From NCBI GenBank assembly GCA_028386065.3, contig JAKUCV010001738.1:45584-109583 (forward strand): a DNA stretch of 64,000 nt, read 5' to 3'. The DNA is from Turnera subulata. Lineage: Eukaryota; Streptophyta; Magnoliopsida; Malpighiales; Passifloraceae. A program made the position numbers and the translations under genes. Of this stretch, positions 1 through 13,800 are shown in pieces. The notes under the pieces were generated by a model, which had not been told where the DNA came from, searched no databases, and saw only the letters and a program-made list of their open reading frames with translations. Position 1 is the first letter of the stretch. Every line of letters starts with the position of its first letter.

Positions 1-1463
1 GGCCCAAAATAGTGCAGCCCAGACCACTGCCTAGACCTCAACCCAGCCCAGCCAGGAGCCTAGGTAAGGCCCAGGCGCAGGCCCAAGTGCATACCAGCCC
101 AAAATCCATGTCACACCCAGCCCACAATCAATACCCAAAACCCAAACCATAATTCAACCCACATCCAATTACAAGCCCAACCAACAAACCAACCAACCCA
201 AACACCAACCGGATCCACCCATAACGTCGGGTTAACCCGACCCAACTCATACAACCGGGTCACGTCTTTCTCACCTTGCTCTCCATGTGCAGGTGACGAC
301 GGCGCAGGGGATGGAGGCGGCGAGGCGCGGCACGGCCCGACGGGGACGACGGCGACGTGCAGACGGCTCGGGGTGGCGGTGTCGACTCGTTGCAGAGGAG
401 GAAGAGAGGAACCCCGGTTGGCGGCTCGTCGTCGGATCTCCTCGGAACCGTGGCAAGCAGTGGTCGGCATCGGCAGCGGACGAGGAGGGGAGGAAGGAGG
501 AGAAGGGGGCGGCGACCTTGGTGGTGGAGCGCGCGCAGGTGGAGGCCGGCACAGCTCGGGTCGCGGCACGGTGAAGAGATGAAGATGAGAGGGAGAGGGA
601 GAGTGTTCGGGTGAGGGTGAAAGGTGTGGCCGTGGTTGCAGCGGCGGTGCGACGAGCAGGTGGTGGCTGACCGGTGCACGCGAGCGGGAGGGAGAGGAAG
701 AGAAAGGTTGTTGGTGGCGGTTGGGTCCGATTGCAGGGGCAAGGAAGATGGCTCGGTGGGTGTGAGGTGAAGAGGAAGAGAGGAAGAATGAAGGGAAGAA
801 GGGGGAAGGAAATGGGTTTAGCAGAGAAGGCGTGAGGAAATCCAGGGGGAAAGAAGAGAAAAATAAAGAAGAGAAAAGAAAGAAGACAAAAGGAGATGAA
901 GACAAGGAGACAACAAGTCACGGGAAAGGAAAGGAAAAGGAGGAGGGGAGGGCTGGCGGCTAGGAAAAGAAAAATGGAGAAGAAAAGAAAAGGAGGAGAA
1001 AAGAAAGGAAGGGAAAGAAAGAAAAGAAGAGGGGAAAGTGGGGCCCACGTGGCCGGGAAAAACTGGGAGAGAGAAAGAAGGTAACCGGAACGAGAAAAGG
1101 AAGGAAAGAAAAGGAAGAAGAGTGGCTCGGGCAACCACATTCGGCCGGTCCGGATTCTCGCGTCGGAATCTTGTAGACGCAGGGTTACTCCCGTCTTTCC
1201 GACAAATCCCGTCCCGAGTCCAAAAATATGACTTGGGCTCGGAAAATCCGATTAATTCCCCTGAACGTCGTCCAAGTCTCGGAACTGAAAACCGAGGCTC
1301 GGTTAGTTAGGAAGACACTCCCGAGCGCGGGAAAATTCTCGTTTTCGAAAAACGACTACCGATTTACTTCGAATTAATTACCCGAGATTAATTCAACAGT
1401 AAATCATGGTAAAACAATTTCTACAGTCCCGGTAAAAATCCAAATTTTACCCGGGCTGTTACA
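1..1463 (-). mobile_element. Partial long LTR (family L), left edge of window
   Basis: On the minus strand the LTR begins at 1463 with TGTAACAGCCCGGGTAAAAT and runs left out of the window. It matches the other family L LTRs in order: the terminal TGTAACAGCCCGGG, a block with repeated 'ctcgg/cccgagtcc' words (about 1140-1310), a purine-rich tract on the plus strand (about 770-1120; pyrimidine-rich when read as LTR), a GC-rich stretch (about 290-700), then a 5' splice-site-like AAG/GTGAG read leftward at 275/274. The low-complexity open frames here (Ser/Pro/Phe-rich on minus, Lys/Arg-rich on plus) follow the base composition and are not called genes. No gag or pol is visible. Confidence 0.8.
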
Positions 1464-1915
1464 TGGGGAATGGCGGGGGAGGGAGGGGAAAGGAGGAGAA
1501 TGGAGGGGAATTTTTAATTTATCTTGTTTGGGAAAAGAAGTTAATGGAGGGAAAGGGGAATTTTTTAACCTCCATTCCCCTCCACTCCCTTAAAAATGTC
1601 TCCCCATCGCCGATTTGGTGCGGAATGGAGGGGAGAGAAATTTCAAACTAAATGATGATTTAAAATTTTATAATTAACCTCTTATATTCTAAAAAATAAT
1701 TTATAAATAAGGATGTCTTTGTAATTTGAAAATATTACCAATCATTCTCCTTCCTTTCTTTCAATGAATATATCCAAACAAGTTAAAGTTAAAATTTTTC
1801 CCTTCCAACCATTCACTTTCCTTTAATGAATATATCCAAACAAGTTAAAGTTAAAATTTTCCCCTTTCCCATCCATTCCCCTCCCTTCTCTTCCTCTATG
1901 TATTTCCAAACAAAC
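1464..1915. mobile_element. Foldback MITE-like element
   Basis: The left part reads ggggagggaggggaaagg with ggaggggaat words; the right end has the complementary ccattcccctccc. Together they make a long imperfect inverted repeat around an AT-rich middle. Inside is a near-exact direct repeat of about 45 bp (about 1758-1805 and 1814-1862, containing 'atatccaaacaagttaaagt'). It abuts the end of the LTR to its left. No coding potential. The superfamily is not assigned; the 'ccaaacaa' ends resemble hAT-type foldback elements, but a target duplication is not clear. Confidence 0.5.
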
Positions 1916-2056
1916 TGTTAAGTAATTTTTATGCATGGACATCACATATTGTGGAATAGTGATAGGTTAACCTGTTGATAGGTATAGTCTCCGTAAATAC
2001 AAGACAAACTTCCTGTCCTCCTCGTTAAAAAAAGGGTTTTTGGGTTTTACAGTACC

Positions 2057-3873
2057 CGATGTTTAACGTTTTGGGCAATTTGGGTCCTTGACTTTCTGTT
2101 TGGCCGGTCATGTACCCCTACTTTAACTGGGCAGGCCAGTCATAGTCCCTCGGTCAGGCACCTGCTAACGTGGCGGGCTGCCCTGATTTAAGGCTTGGGA
2201 GGTGTTTCAAAACGACGTCATCTCACGCCAAAACGGGCGTCGTTTTAGAAAGTTGGGTGGACACGTTAGATCCACATATCTTTGTGGGGTCCGCATGCTA
2301 CCAACCCGGATTCTTCGCCCACTTGGCTGGAAACCCAATGGATACCGAAACGAAACCTGACCCGTATCGGTTTGAAGTTTAAAAAAAACTACCAAAACCC
2401 GGTTTAATTATTTATTTGATATTTTTTTCTTTCTTTAATCAAATTTTATTTTTAAAAATATTTTAAAATAAGTAAATCTTAATTTTAAAAATAAATATTC
2501 TATTTTTTAGAATTCCAATTAAAAATATGAAGGAATAAAATATTTTAACTGCAAAATGGAAACAATTAGACTATAGAAATTAAAAAAAAAACAAAAATGT
2601 CCCACCCACAAAACAAATTAGTTTCCGAAAAAAAAAAACCCTCACCCTACTATTCTAGCTACAGTAAAAGACTTTAAAGATTATTGGAGAAGGAAAAAAT
2701 ATCCCACCCACAAAACAAAACAGTTCCCAAACACCCTCAACCCCTCGCCGCCTCCTTCCTCCTCCTTTTCTCCACCTTGGCCAACTCCATGTTCCCCTCC
2801 TCCACCTAATTCTCCAACTCTATATTCAAATGAAAGTTTTATATGGATGAAATTTGTTATAAAACAAACCCAAACCGCCTACCACCACTGCCTCGCTACC
2901 ACCACTACACGGATCTACACGATTGAGCTTTGCAACCTCCGCTCTATGCTATTGCAGAGGTCTGACGGCGGCGACGGATTTCATGCATTGATAGTTGTGC
3001 TTTGGCGGCTGATGATGATAGATTTAGTTATGCGTTGATATATGGGTCGTTGAGGCAACTGTCAGATTGTGAAGGAATTGGCTGTCGGTAGATTTGTATT
3101 GGTGGATTTTTTTGCAGATTTTGGTTGGTATTGCTTTGGTTGGGTTTCTTTGCAGATGTTGGTTGGGGCAGCAAGCTGGGCGGATTCCTCCGGTGGCAGC
3201 CTGGCTTTGAGGCCGGGGAGCACTCCTTTCCATGGTGGCGGTGACTGCAACGGGAAGAGATGAAACCCAGTTTCATCTTCTCCTCCCCCGCTCTTTGTAA
3301 TCTTTTTCCTGTCTTTGTAATACCTTTTTGTTTTTGCCTATTGTTGTAAGTTTCTTTTTTTCTAAAAAACTGTTGTAAGTTTGATTCTAAAAAAATTGCG
3401 TATTTTTCCTTTGCAAATAGTTTCAGAATTAATTTATAACATAAAATTAAATTTAAGTTAGATTCTAATGCCATCGCTATAATATTGTTTGTTTACCAGA
3501 AAATAAGTCTAAGAATAAATATCAATTTTTAAAAAGAAGAAAAAATGAAATGGGTGGGCAGGTTCACTGGTGCATACCGGGCGGGTTTTCGGGTAACGGG
3601 ACGGGTTTCGGGTCGGTATGGTACTGTACCAGGGTGGGCGGGGTGCGGGGCCCACTAATGTCCAATGTGTCACTCCACGTCATCAGTACGGTGTAGTCTC
3701 AACAAGAAACGACGTCGTTTCGGCCTGGCTCAGAGAGCCCAAAATCGGGCAGCCCGCCACGTCGGTAGGTGCCTGACCGAGGGACTATGACTGGCCTGCC
3801 CAATTAAAGTCGGGATACGTGACCGGCCAAACAGAAAGCCAGGGACCCAAATTGGCCAAAACGTTAAACATCG
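2057..3873. mobile_element. 1.8-kb element with long terminal inverted repeats
   Basis: Bases 2057-2225, read forward, closely match the reverse complement of 3700-3873: both start CGATGTTTAACGTTTTGG and share the word ggccagtcatagtccctcgg. Weaker inverted similarity continues inward to about 2380 and 3550. The middle (2400-3545) is AT-rich with a GC-richer stretch at 2740-3280. No transposase is present, so this is a non-autonomous DNA element. The GC-richer core has short open frames on both strands but no recognisable protein; it could be a captured host fragment. I could not identify a target duplication, so the outer limits may be off by several bases. Confidence 0.6.
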
Positions 3874-4680
3874 TGTTTGCCAGCTAAAAGGTCCACCTGG
3901 GAATTTTATAGGTTGACTTCCTCTAAAAAAAGTGGTTAAAAAAATTATGTCTGCTAGCTAATAGGTTGATTACTCAAATTTAAGGGGTCGACTTACTAAT
4001 AATCATTCAACTATTGATAGGTCAATTTGACGGGTCAGCCTCTACGCAATAAAAAAAATGCATTTGCTAGCTAATAGGTTTGACCTATCAATTTTAACGT
4101 ATTGATCTATTAACAGTTAATAGGTCGACCTGTGATTTTAATTATCCCAACTCGTATCAATTTTTAATTAAAATGGAAATAAAGATAATCTTAACTAAGG
4201 AAAGTATTATAAATTTAAATTTTTATTTAAAATAGAAATACAAATATTCTTAATTGAGAAAAATATTTTATTATTATTTGAATTCTTCAAATTAATATTA
4301 TATTAAATATAATTAATAAAAAATAATTATGGTGAGTAACATATTCATGGAGCACCATTCTGAGCCTATAAGAGGAGCAGGACGTGAACACAAAAAGGGA
4401 CGATGAAATGATAATACTCTCATTCGTTCTTAGTAAAGTGGTTGTTCCAAAAAAAAAAGAAAAAAAGAAAATTCCGACTTAAAAATAATTAAATAAACAT
4501 TACGAGTCCCATCCGTCTCAAACAGAGAAGAAAGGAAAGAAAAAAAAAAAACAATGGAAGTGGAAATCAAAACGGTGATGGGTTGACGGCAGCCAAAATC
4601 AGGACTGCGATGGGCGTGAGAGTAGATGGCGTCACACTAGACTAGATCCCCGGATTGCGAATCCAAACTCAAAAAAAAAA
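3874..4680. other. AT-rich upstream region of TRS130
   Basis: No gene seen. 3905-4145 holds several dispersed copies of 'taggttgac/ggtcgac'-type words in both orientations, and similar words flank the left side of the inverted-repeat element (1960-1985), so that element may have landed in an older repeat. 4200-4330 is A/T-rich. The promoter of the downstream gene should lie in or just after this stretch, but I cannot point to a convincing TATA box. Confidence 0.4.
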
Positions 4681-4880
4681 AAAAGAAAACCTTCTTCTTC
4701 TTCTTCACCTCAGTTGTATTCTATTCTAGTAGCAGTAGGCGCGGACCTAACTTCCTACCTAGCTAAGCTACCTAGCACCACTCTCACATCGCTCACTAGC
4801 GATCCATCCATCCATCCATCCATGGACTGACTGTTACGAAAACACAAACCAATAGATCCGCAGAAAGCAGGAAAACGGAA
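4681..4880 (+). promoter_or_regulatory. 5' leader region of TRS130 with minimal upstream ORF
   Basis: Upstream of the start codon is a pyrimidine-rich run (cttcttcttcttc, 4690-4703), then CCAT tandem repeats (4804-4821) leading directly into an upstream ATG at 4822. That ATG opens a two-codon frame, ATG GAC TGA (4822-4830), which ends 50 bases before the main start at 4881. Whether the mRNA includes it depends on the transcription start, which cannot be fixed here. A translated minimal uORF could lower initiation at the main start; this is inference. Confidence 0.4.
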
Positions 4881-7800
4881 ATGGCGAACTACCTGGCTCA
4901 GTTTCAAGCCATCAAAAGCGCTTCCAATAACATCGTCATTGCCTGTACTACTCCCCTCACTAACATTCCCTCCTCCACATTCTCCCATTTCTATTACCAC
5001 TAGTCAATCAATCTCCTCGACGTAACTGTTATTTATTTATTTTTATTTCAATTTAATTTAATTCAATTAATTGGATTCCTTTTTTGGTCGCAGTGGAAGA
5101 CGTGAGCGACCTGTGGCCGACGATCAAGGACACGTTCGAGCAACGGTCGCCGTTCCAGCGAGCTTCCTTGAACAACAAGACGCGTAACCCCGTCTTCGTC
5201 GACAATTTACCCGCCGACTTCATCCTCACCACCGATGCCCGCCTCCGTAGCCGCTTCCCCCAGGAGCAGTCCTTGTTCTGGTTCCGGGAGCCCTATGCCA
5301 CTGTGATCCTCGTCACTTGTGAGGTACTTTTTCTTTTTTTTTTCCGTTGGATGGAGGAATTTCATGATGATTTCGTTTCTAGAGTCGTGTGGTGTGGTGC
5401 GATTGGTTGCTTTATGGTGTGTGTGTGTGTGTCTGTGCTTTAGGATCTGGATGAGTTCAAGAACATACTGAAACCGCGCCTCAAAATGATTGTGCAAAAT
5501 GATGAGCGGGAGTGGTTTATTGTGTTTGTGTCCAGAGCTCATCCCAGTAATGACAATGCTACCAAAAACGCCAAAAAGGTTTATGCCAAACTCGAAGTCG
5601 AATTCAATAACAAGAAAAGAGAGAGGTCAGTCACTTGGTTTTATTTCCCGATTGCTACTGTATCATTCTTTTTTTTTTTTTTTCTGGTTATCTAGCGATA
5701 GGGGACCCTTTTTTATGCCTTTTGCTCAAGTCTTATTACTTCTCCACCATGGTGTGTTCAGTTTAGTTTCCTGTTTTTATCGCTCTGAAGCACTTTCGGT
5801 TGCTGTACACAGATGTTGCAAATTTGATATTCATGGTCCCGAAGCAAATTTTTGGGAAGATTGGGAATCAAAGATCATGGAGTGCGTAAGAAATACATTA
5901 GACAGGCGTGTGCAGTTTTACGAGGATGAGATACGGAAGCTCAGTGAACAACGCTTCATGCCAATTTGGAACTTCTGTAATTTTTTCATACTAAAGGTTG
6001 CTCCTTTTTATTTTTTTTTTATTTTTTTTAAAAAGAAAAAATTCTAATTCCTTAGACCTAGCTTATCTTATAGAGGCTACAATAACTACAAGGAGCAAGC
6101 ATTCAAGAGTTAGCTAATAAAGACTTTCCTGCTCTGAGTGTCCTAGAATGTAGCATTCCAAACACTTGACGCAAATAGGAGAGAGACTCAAGTCTCAGAT
6201 TCTGTTGCTTCTTATGCTTTTACTTTTAATGAATTTCTTCAATGTCTTAATACATGCTCCTTTTGCAGGAAAGCTTGGCTTTTATGTTTGAAATGACCCA
6301 TCTTTTTGAAGATGCATTACGTGAATATGATGAACTAGAACTATGCTACTTGGAAACAGGTAGCTTATGCATCTTACACAGTGGTCCACTTGGTACCAAT
6401 CGTACTATGTTTATTTAATGTTGAAATATTCACAACGATACTTGCTTGGTTTCGAACCGGTTGGGTTTAATGGGGATTTGGTCATTGTACTTGCCTTTTT
6501 TTTTTTTTTTTAAATGTGGTCGTTATACCAACTTTTCATGGATTTTGGTCCTTGTACTACCCTATTTTCATTATTTGGTACTTTGAGACACGTGTCATCA
6601 TTTAATTGGTCAAATTTAGTTCCCACATGATGACTTGGACCAACTAAATGATGACATGTGTCTCAAAGAACCAAGTTTAACGAAAATAGGGTAGTACAAG
6701 GACCAAAATCCTTTAAAAATTAGTACAATGACCAAAAATACCACTAACCCACTTTTAACCTTATATTCTCTGACCATACTATATCATTCTTCATCTATCT
6801 GTTCAGATAATGTTGTTAAGACACTCTTTAAGATCCTTAAACCATATAAGATGTTCTTATCACTTTTAAATAATGGTTCTTTAGGTAGCTGTCCACTGAC
6901 ACTGCCACCAGATACATAAAACCCTTTTCTTTCCTGTTTCATCTACTTATGATTATAAGTGACCTGTTAGTACTTTGATGAAACATTCGAGAATGTCTGA
7001 CTGTCTAACATTTCAGAATATTTCCTATGGTGTCATGTTCTGGACTTCTTACTTGGAATGTTATGTTCTTGTCCGGAAGTTGACCTCGCTTGTTTCCTAG
7101 TTTGGTATTTGTGTTTTCATTGTTGTCCTGTGAGCTATACTATCTCTTTTCTCCTATTCTGATGTGGTTCTTCAATTTCCTATTTTCATGTAATGCCCTT
7201 GATAATCCATGTTAACTTTTTACACTTTGTTTCCTCATGACAAATAACTTAACTGTATGCAATAAAACTGGGGAATTAAGGACATAGGCTAGCTAGGAGA
7301 AGGTGAGGATATCACATTTCACTTAGAGCAAGAGAAGACCATTTAAAATGGCTTGTCATATGCAAAAAATGTCCAAGGAGGTGTTGGTTAGGAACAGTCA
7401 TTGTAATTTAGTTTCCTTTCTACTTTCTATGAAAAATTGCATTGTCGCTAGCCATTCTGATTTTCTTAGTTGTGCATGTGTCTATGCCTCCTTTGTGTTC
7501 TTTATATCAAGGAATTATCTTGACATTTTAGGCACTTGCTATGGGTCTTATTAATATTCATTATTGTTCTGCATTCATTCCAATGGACTGTGTGTTGCTG
7601 GTCAATGCTACATGATTCTGGAGATATAATGGACCAATAATTTATTGCAAGTATTGCAGTTAATATGGTTGGGAAGCAGAGAGAGTTTGGAGGAGTAGAT
7701 CATGGTGATGATCAGGCAGCACTGCTCAATCCTGACAGCAAACCACTAAGCCAGATTGTTCAAGATGACTCATTTAGAGAATTCGAATTCAGGCAGTATC

Positions 7801-10800
7801 TTTTTGCTTGCCAATCAAAGGTGTGGAGAACTAAAACCTTCATCTGTTGTATCTAAGAGGCAATTTTATGGTTTCTTTTCAATTAGAAGAGTATTTTCTA
7901 TGTTTTGGCACGATGTGTGTATATTGCTATATTTTCTTTCAAAAATTGTTTCATGGAAACTTTTTGGGTCCTGTAGCTATTCTGGAAAAAGTCTATTTGA
8001 ATGACTTAACTGGATTTTAGGTGTCATAACACTGGCAAACGTAATTTGAATAAACATGGAGGGTGAGGTTGTATGTTGCTTCAGATGCCTATTGCTTCTA
8101 TTTATGAGAGGGCGAAAACAAGCATTATAATTCAACATTGTTGGTATGTGCACTCTCTTCTATTTATGCATGCTGCACAGATAGTTTTTGCAGTGGACTC
8201 ACATGTTGTGAAAGATCTCTCCTATATACTTGGTTGTTGGAATTTGATCCAGGCGATGCAGGTGGAGGGGAAAAGCAGTGTATGGGTGATATTGCCGTTG
8301 GTTATGATGTGCTCCAAAACATAACTTTTTGTTTGGTGTGGTTATAATATATTTTAAATCAGAATGGTGGTTTTCTTGTTGGCATCATGTACAATGATGT
8401 GCTTGTGCTACATGTTCACATTGTGTCTTCTCTGTAAACGGCCCTTATTACTTGGCTCACTGTCTAACTTTAATATTTTTTTCTTTACTCAGTGTTAGCA
8501 TTCTTTTGCAGCTTTTATTCAAACTCAATCGTCCCTTTGAGGTTGCATCAAGAGGCTTTGCTTTTGTTATCAGCTTTTCAAAGACCCTCACACTCCATGA
8601 GGTATTTGATAATTTGGAGTATTTGTGTTGAGTATTATCATGCTTGTTATCGACTTGACAATTAGGGACACTGTCCTCATTTTCATTTCGTATACGTGTC
8701 TCAACACAGTATATGAGAAAGACTAAATAGGTTAGATTGCAGCTTTCAGAAACTTAGGCCTTAAAAATAATTTTGTAAATTTGATAGATGTAATCTATCC
8801 AGAAAGGTGGCAACCATAATTTTGGAAAAAAAAAAATTGAATCATAGGAAAAGATCTTGTGCTTTCTTTATTTTGCTAAATAGATATAACTCACATCTTA
8901 GGATAGGGTTAGTATACAAATAAACAGATTGCTGGTTGCCAACTGAAAATGAAGAATAATAGAAACTTTGGAATTTCTTATTGCTTTTCCAAAATAGTAT
9001 TCAGAGAACGGTAGCTAGTTTTGGGAAGTTTTTGACGAATGTTGTTGCGTTGCTGTAGGTGGGTTGTGAATTTGTAAATAGTCTCAAAATAGCTTTTTAA
9101 AATAAAATAATGTCTGACTACATATAAATACTGCTTTTAACCAATCCTTAGTTGCCTTTGAATTCATGTTGTCACCTAAAATCTTAATACATAAAATAAT
9201 GTTCCAATACATATAAATACTGCTCTTTAACCAATCCTTAACTGCTTTTGAATTCGTATTGTCAACTAAAATTTGAAGTAAACCAGACATCCAAAATTAT
9301 GACTTTTTTTTTCCAAAAAATGGTACAAATATGCTTGTCACATGGTTGAAAACACTGCTCTTGTCAGAAAGCTAACAGTTCTGCCTTCAACCCAACCCAT
9401 GATAGATATGAATAACCTCTCAGTTCTGGATCATGTCAAACGCATTTTGTGGTGGACTGACCTGCAAGAAGTAACATTTTGGTCAAATGTATATATATCT
9501 GGTTATAGTTATTTGATGCAAAGGGAAACACAAGCAAGTTTGTTTAGTCGTTGGTGTCTAATGTGCATAACATATTCTAGCTAGCACTTATCATCTTGCT
9601 AGAAATTTTGTATTTCTGTGAAATTGCATTCAATTATCAACTCAACCAAGCATGACAAATTTCAGTGTTATCTCTCTATAGCTAAATGTTATAATTTCGG
9701 CCATCAATTACGGTTTTTTTTTTCAGTGAAATTGAGTTAAATTATAAATTTAATAATCATAGTACTTCTTGTTGATTGAAGTTGGTTAATGATCCTTTGT
9801 GGACTTTGATAAAAGTCAGTTTAGAGGCTGTTGTGGTGTGTCATTTGTCAAAATTTTTACTTCTGTTGGTACTTTTGTAATTTTGTAGAGTTTGATATAA
9901 ATATAGATACAGCTAGATAGCTAGACAATCTAGATAAATAGACAGTTCCAGATGATGTTTATTCTCCTAATGTTTTTTCTGTTCCTTTCCTATTTTGGTG
10001 TCGCTCTCAGTCGGCGCTGCCTTTTTGTATGCGGGAAATTTGGGTAATAACCGCCTGCTTGGCTTTAATCAAAGCAACAGCTTCTGCTTATGATGATGGA
10101 GCCACAGCATCTGACATAGAAAAAGAGTTTTATCGTCTTCTGGGTGATCTTTATTCATTATGCAGAGTAAAGGTAATTTCTCTTTCTTTGGCTCCTTTAT
10201 CTTCTAAGCAAACTGACCCTTGTTTTGTCTGATAACCATCACCATGACCGATGAGAACTAAAACCTATGATTTGATGAACAATGATGATATAAGAGAGCG
10301 AAAAAGAGAACGAGATTGTTTTGGACGCTCTCTACTGATTACTACTTTGCAGGGCAGTTGCAATAAGTAATTTTCATTTCGTGTGAATTTTTAATGAAAT
10401 ATATTTCCATTTTGGCAGTTCATGAGGCTTGCTTATTTAGTTGGATATGGAGCAGATATAGAAAGAAGCCCTGTCAACAGGTGAACAACCTTGATGCGTA
10501 AATCCGCTCGTCAGCTTTTGTTTATTTTGTTGCCTGGCCATGTGACAGGGAAATAATGTTCATTGTTAGAGAAGTTCTAATTGTGTTGGCTTACTAATCA
10601 GTTATATTTTTTTCCAATTCTGTCTTCGACCAGTGCTTCACTAAGCATGCTATCTTGGCCCAAGCCTAAGGTTTGGCCTTCATTTCCTCCTGATGCTACC
10701 TCTGAGGTGCTTGTGAAGGAAAAGGTATGCTTTTGGGTTGTGGGTCAAAAAGAAGCAACAATCTGAAGAAAAATTGTCGATTATTTTATTTGCTTGTTTT

Positions 10801-13800
10801 GTTATTATGATCATTTTGTGTTATTTTTGACTAATTATTTGACTCTTCTATTATTTCAGTCTAACTGCTGAGAAATTACTCACTAATTGTATAAAATAAA
10901 AATACTTTGCATTTGAACCGAAAGGGATTTTAATGGCAAACCTGAAGGCCAAACGGGATTTGTGTATTACCTTGTGCTTATATCTTTTTTGTGATCTAGT
11001 TTTCTTTTTCCCCGTACTTACTGCAATTGCTTCCTGTCGATCTACATAAAGCCTTACGATTTTTGTACTTTTGCAGGTGATGCTACAAGCTAGTCCTACC
11101 ACAAAGCACTTTGGGATTCAGAGAAAACCTTTGCCTCTTGAACCTTCTGTCCTCCTGCGAGAGGCTAATAGACGAAGGGCTTCCCTCTCTGCTGGGAATA
11201 TGTTAGAAATGTTTGATGGTCGCCCAAACTCGAGTGATGGGTAATGAAAATTGAAGCTTGGTTCTGTGATGCATACTCCTTTCCTATTATTAACTATGAG
11301 GGAAATCTTAACTGTTTAACTCTTTTTTTTTCACGTTTTTGTGTACATTTTCAAGCTTATCCTCCTTTGGTAATGTATGGCATTGCTCTTTGAAAAACGA
11401 TCTATTGTGCGTTGAAATGATTGTGGGTAATGTTGAATTGTAACTTCTAGCTCTTCTACTGAGGTGGACAAAGTTGGATATATGAGATAGAGTTTTTTTC
11501 CGCCAAGTTATATTGTCTCTTTCTTTTGTGATGCATCATCCTTTCACTTTCTTTTCTTATTAAATCTAGGGGATCTAATTTTTTTGCAGAGCGGCTCTGG
11601 ATTCTTCACCAAAGATGTTCCCATCCCAAAATGTAAATCCAATTTCGATGTCACGGACCTACTCTTCACCTGGATTTGATGGTTCAATTGATCGACCTAT
11701 GAGACTGGCCGAAATATATGTTGCTGCTGAGCATGCTCTGAAGAATTCAATAACAGATGCTGATCTATTGAAATCATTCTCCTCTGTGGAAGAGTTTGAG
11801 GTATCTCAGTTGTCATACATTTATAGACTCAGAGAGCTGTGTTCGTTCTGCATCCAACAAATTTTCTCGTATGGTCTTTTATTTCTTTGTAAGATTTCCT
11901 TGAAACATTTTCTGGCTTAAATTCCCCATGCTTTCAGGCAAAAACTTAGTGCCACCTATAAAATTGTGCAGTGCTGTCTTAAATTAGGATCTTGTTCAAA
12001 ACCATTTTGTAATTCTCGAGAGATTTAGAATAAAAAAATTCTTGAGAGATTCACCAAGAGTAATTTCTCTGTTGCTATTTTGGTAAATTGGCTTTAAGAC
12101 TTTTTCCAAGATTTGATTGGGTTCATCTGTCTGATATTTAGAGCTTCAGCAATTGAATAAGCTCCTCTCTCTCACAGCTCAGTTTACACTCTTGTTGTGG
12201 CAGCAAAAATATCTTGAACTAACCAAAGGTGCTGCTGATAATTACCATCGATCCTGGTGGAGAAGACATGGAGTTGTTCTTGATGGTGAAATAGCGGCTG
12301 TTTGCTTTAGGCATAGAAACTTTGATCAAGCAGCTAAGTCATATGAAAAAGTTTGTGCTCTATATGCTGGTGAAGGATGGCAGGAGCTACTGGCTGATGT
12401 CTTGCCAAATTTGGCCGAGTGTCAGAAGATGCTTAATGATCAAGCTGGTTATCTATCTTCTTGTGTGAGACTACTTTCTCTTGATAAAGGTTTATTCTTG
12501 ACAAAGGAGCGCCAAGCATTTCAAGCAGAGGTTTTTCGTCTTGCACACAGTGAGATGAAGGACCCTGTACCCTTGGATGTATCATCACTAATTACATTTT
12601 CTGGCAATCCTGGTCCTCCATTGGAGTTATGTGATGGGGATCCCGGTACTTTGTCTGTAACTGTTTGGAGTGGTTTTCCAGATGATATAACTCTCGATTC
12701 TCTTAGCCTCACATTGACTGCCACGTCTAATCCCGATGAAGGAGCTAAAGTACGACATTGCAGAAAATCATAGTTATTTTTAATTAATACCAAGCCGTGC
12801 TTATACTGCAGTACATTTTGATTCTTACTGAGATTTTCATCCTAATATTTCAGGCATTAAGGAGCTCTGCCGCCATCATTCTAAAACCTGGTAGGAATAC
12901 CATAACTCTTGATTTACCCCCACACAAACCAGGTTCCTATGTCTTGGGGGTTCTTACTGGGCAAATTGGTCAGTTGAGATTTAGGTCTCATAGTTTTTCC
13001 AAGGGTGGTCCAGCAGACACTGATGATTTTATGAGTTATGAAAAGCCAACTAGACCTATATTAAAGGTAGTGTATCTGTAACATTTTTTGGCAAACTGCT
13101 GCCATTTTTTGGTTGTGACATATGGTTCTATTTATAGTGTTGGACTAGAACTGCTGCTTTTATACAGTCCATTAAACAAACTGCCATATTTTTCTCTATG
13201 TTATCAGCTCCAGAAATTAAGTTCTTTTTCTTTTTCAGAATTTCTCAAGAAATAAAGTTGCCTGGTCTTTCATTTGACTTATCATTTATGTAGCATTTTA
13301 TGCATCTAATGAGTTCTTTTGTTTCTAATGTTTGTATTGTATTACTTATCTAATTATTCTGTTCTTCTTAGGTGTTTAAACCAAGACCTCTAGTCGATCT
13401 TGCTGCTGCTATTTCTTCTGCTCTGCTAATAAATGAAAGTCAATGGGTTGGAGTTGTGGTGCGGCCTATTGATTACTCCTTGCGAGGTGCTGTCTTGCAC
13501 ATTGATACTGGTCCAGGTCTGAAAATTGAAGAATCGCATGTCATTGAGATGGAAACCTGCCGTAATGTATCACAGATTGCTCCTGACATCACAAACCCTG
13601 ATGCAACTCAAAAAGAGAGTTCACTGGACTCTGAAAGGGAATTTGAGCAGTTGACTCTTCGTGATGGTAAGATAGAGTTTCCAGTTTGGGCGAGTGATGT
13701 GATATCAGTTATTTGGATCCCAGTTTGTGCAGTTAGTGACGGAATTCCAAAAGGATCAACTCCAGGTAACTCTGATAGTATTTAAAGTTTTGTGGTTTCT

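Noticed and set aside
4755..5000. Minus-strand frame over TRS130 exon 1
   Set aside because: Shadow of the leader and first exon, which are confirmed by the downstream exons in phase.
12521..12793. Minus-strand frame across TRS130 exon 13
   Set aside because: Shadow of a strongly conserved coding exon.
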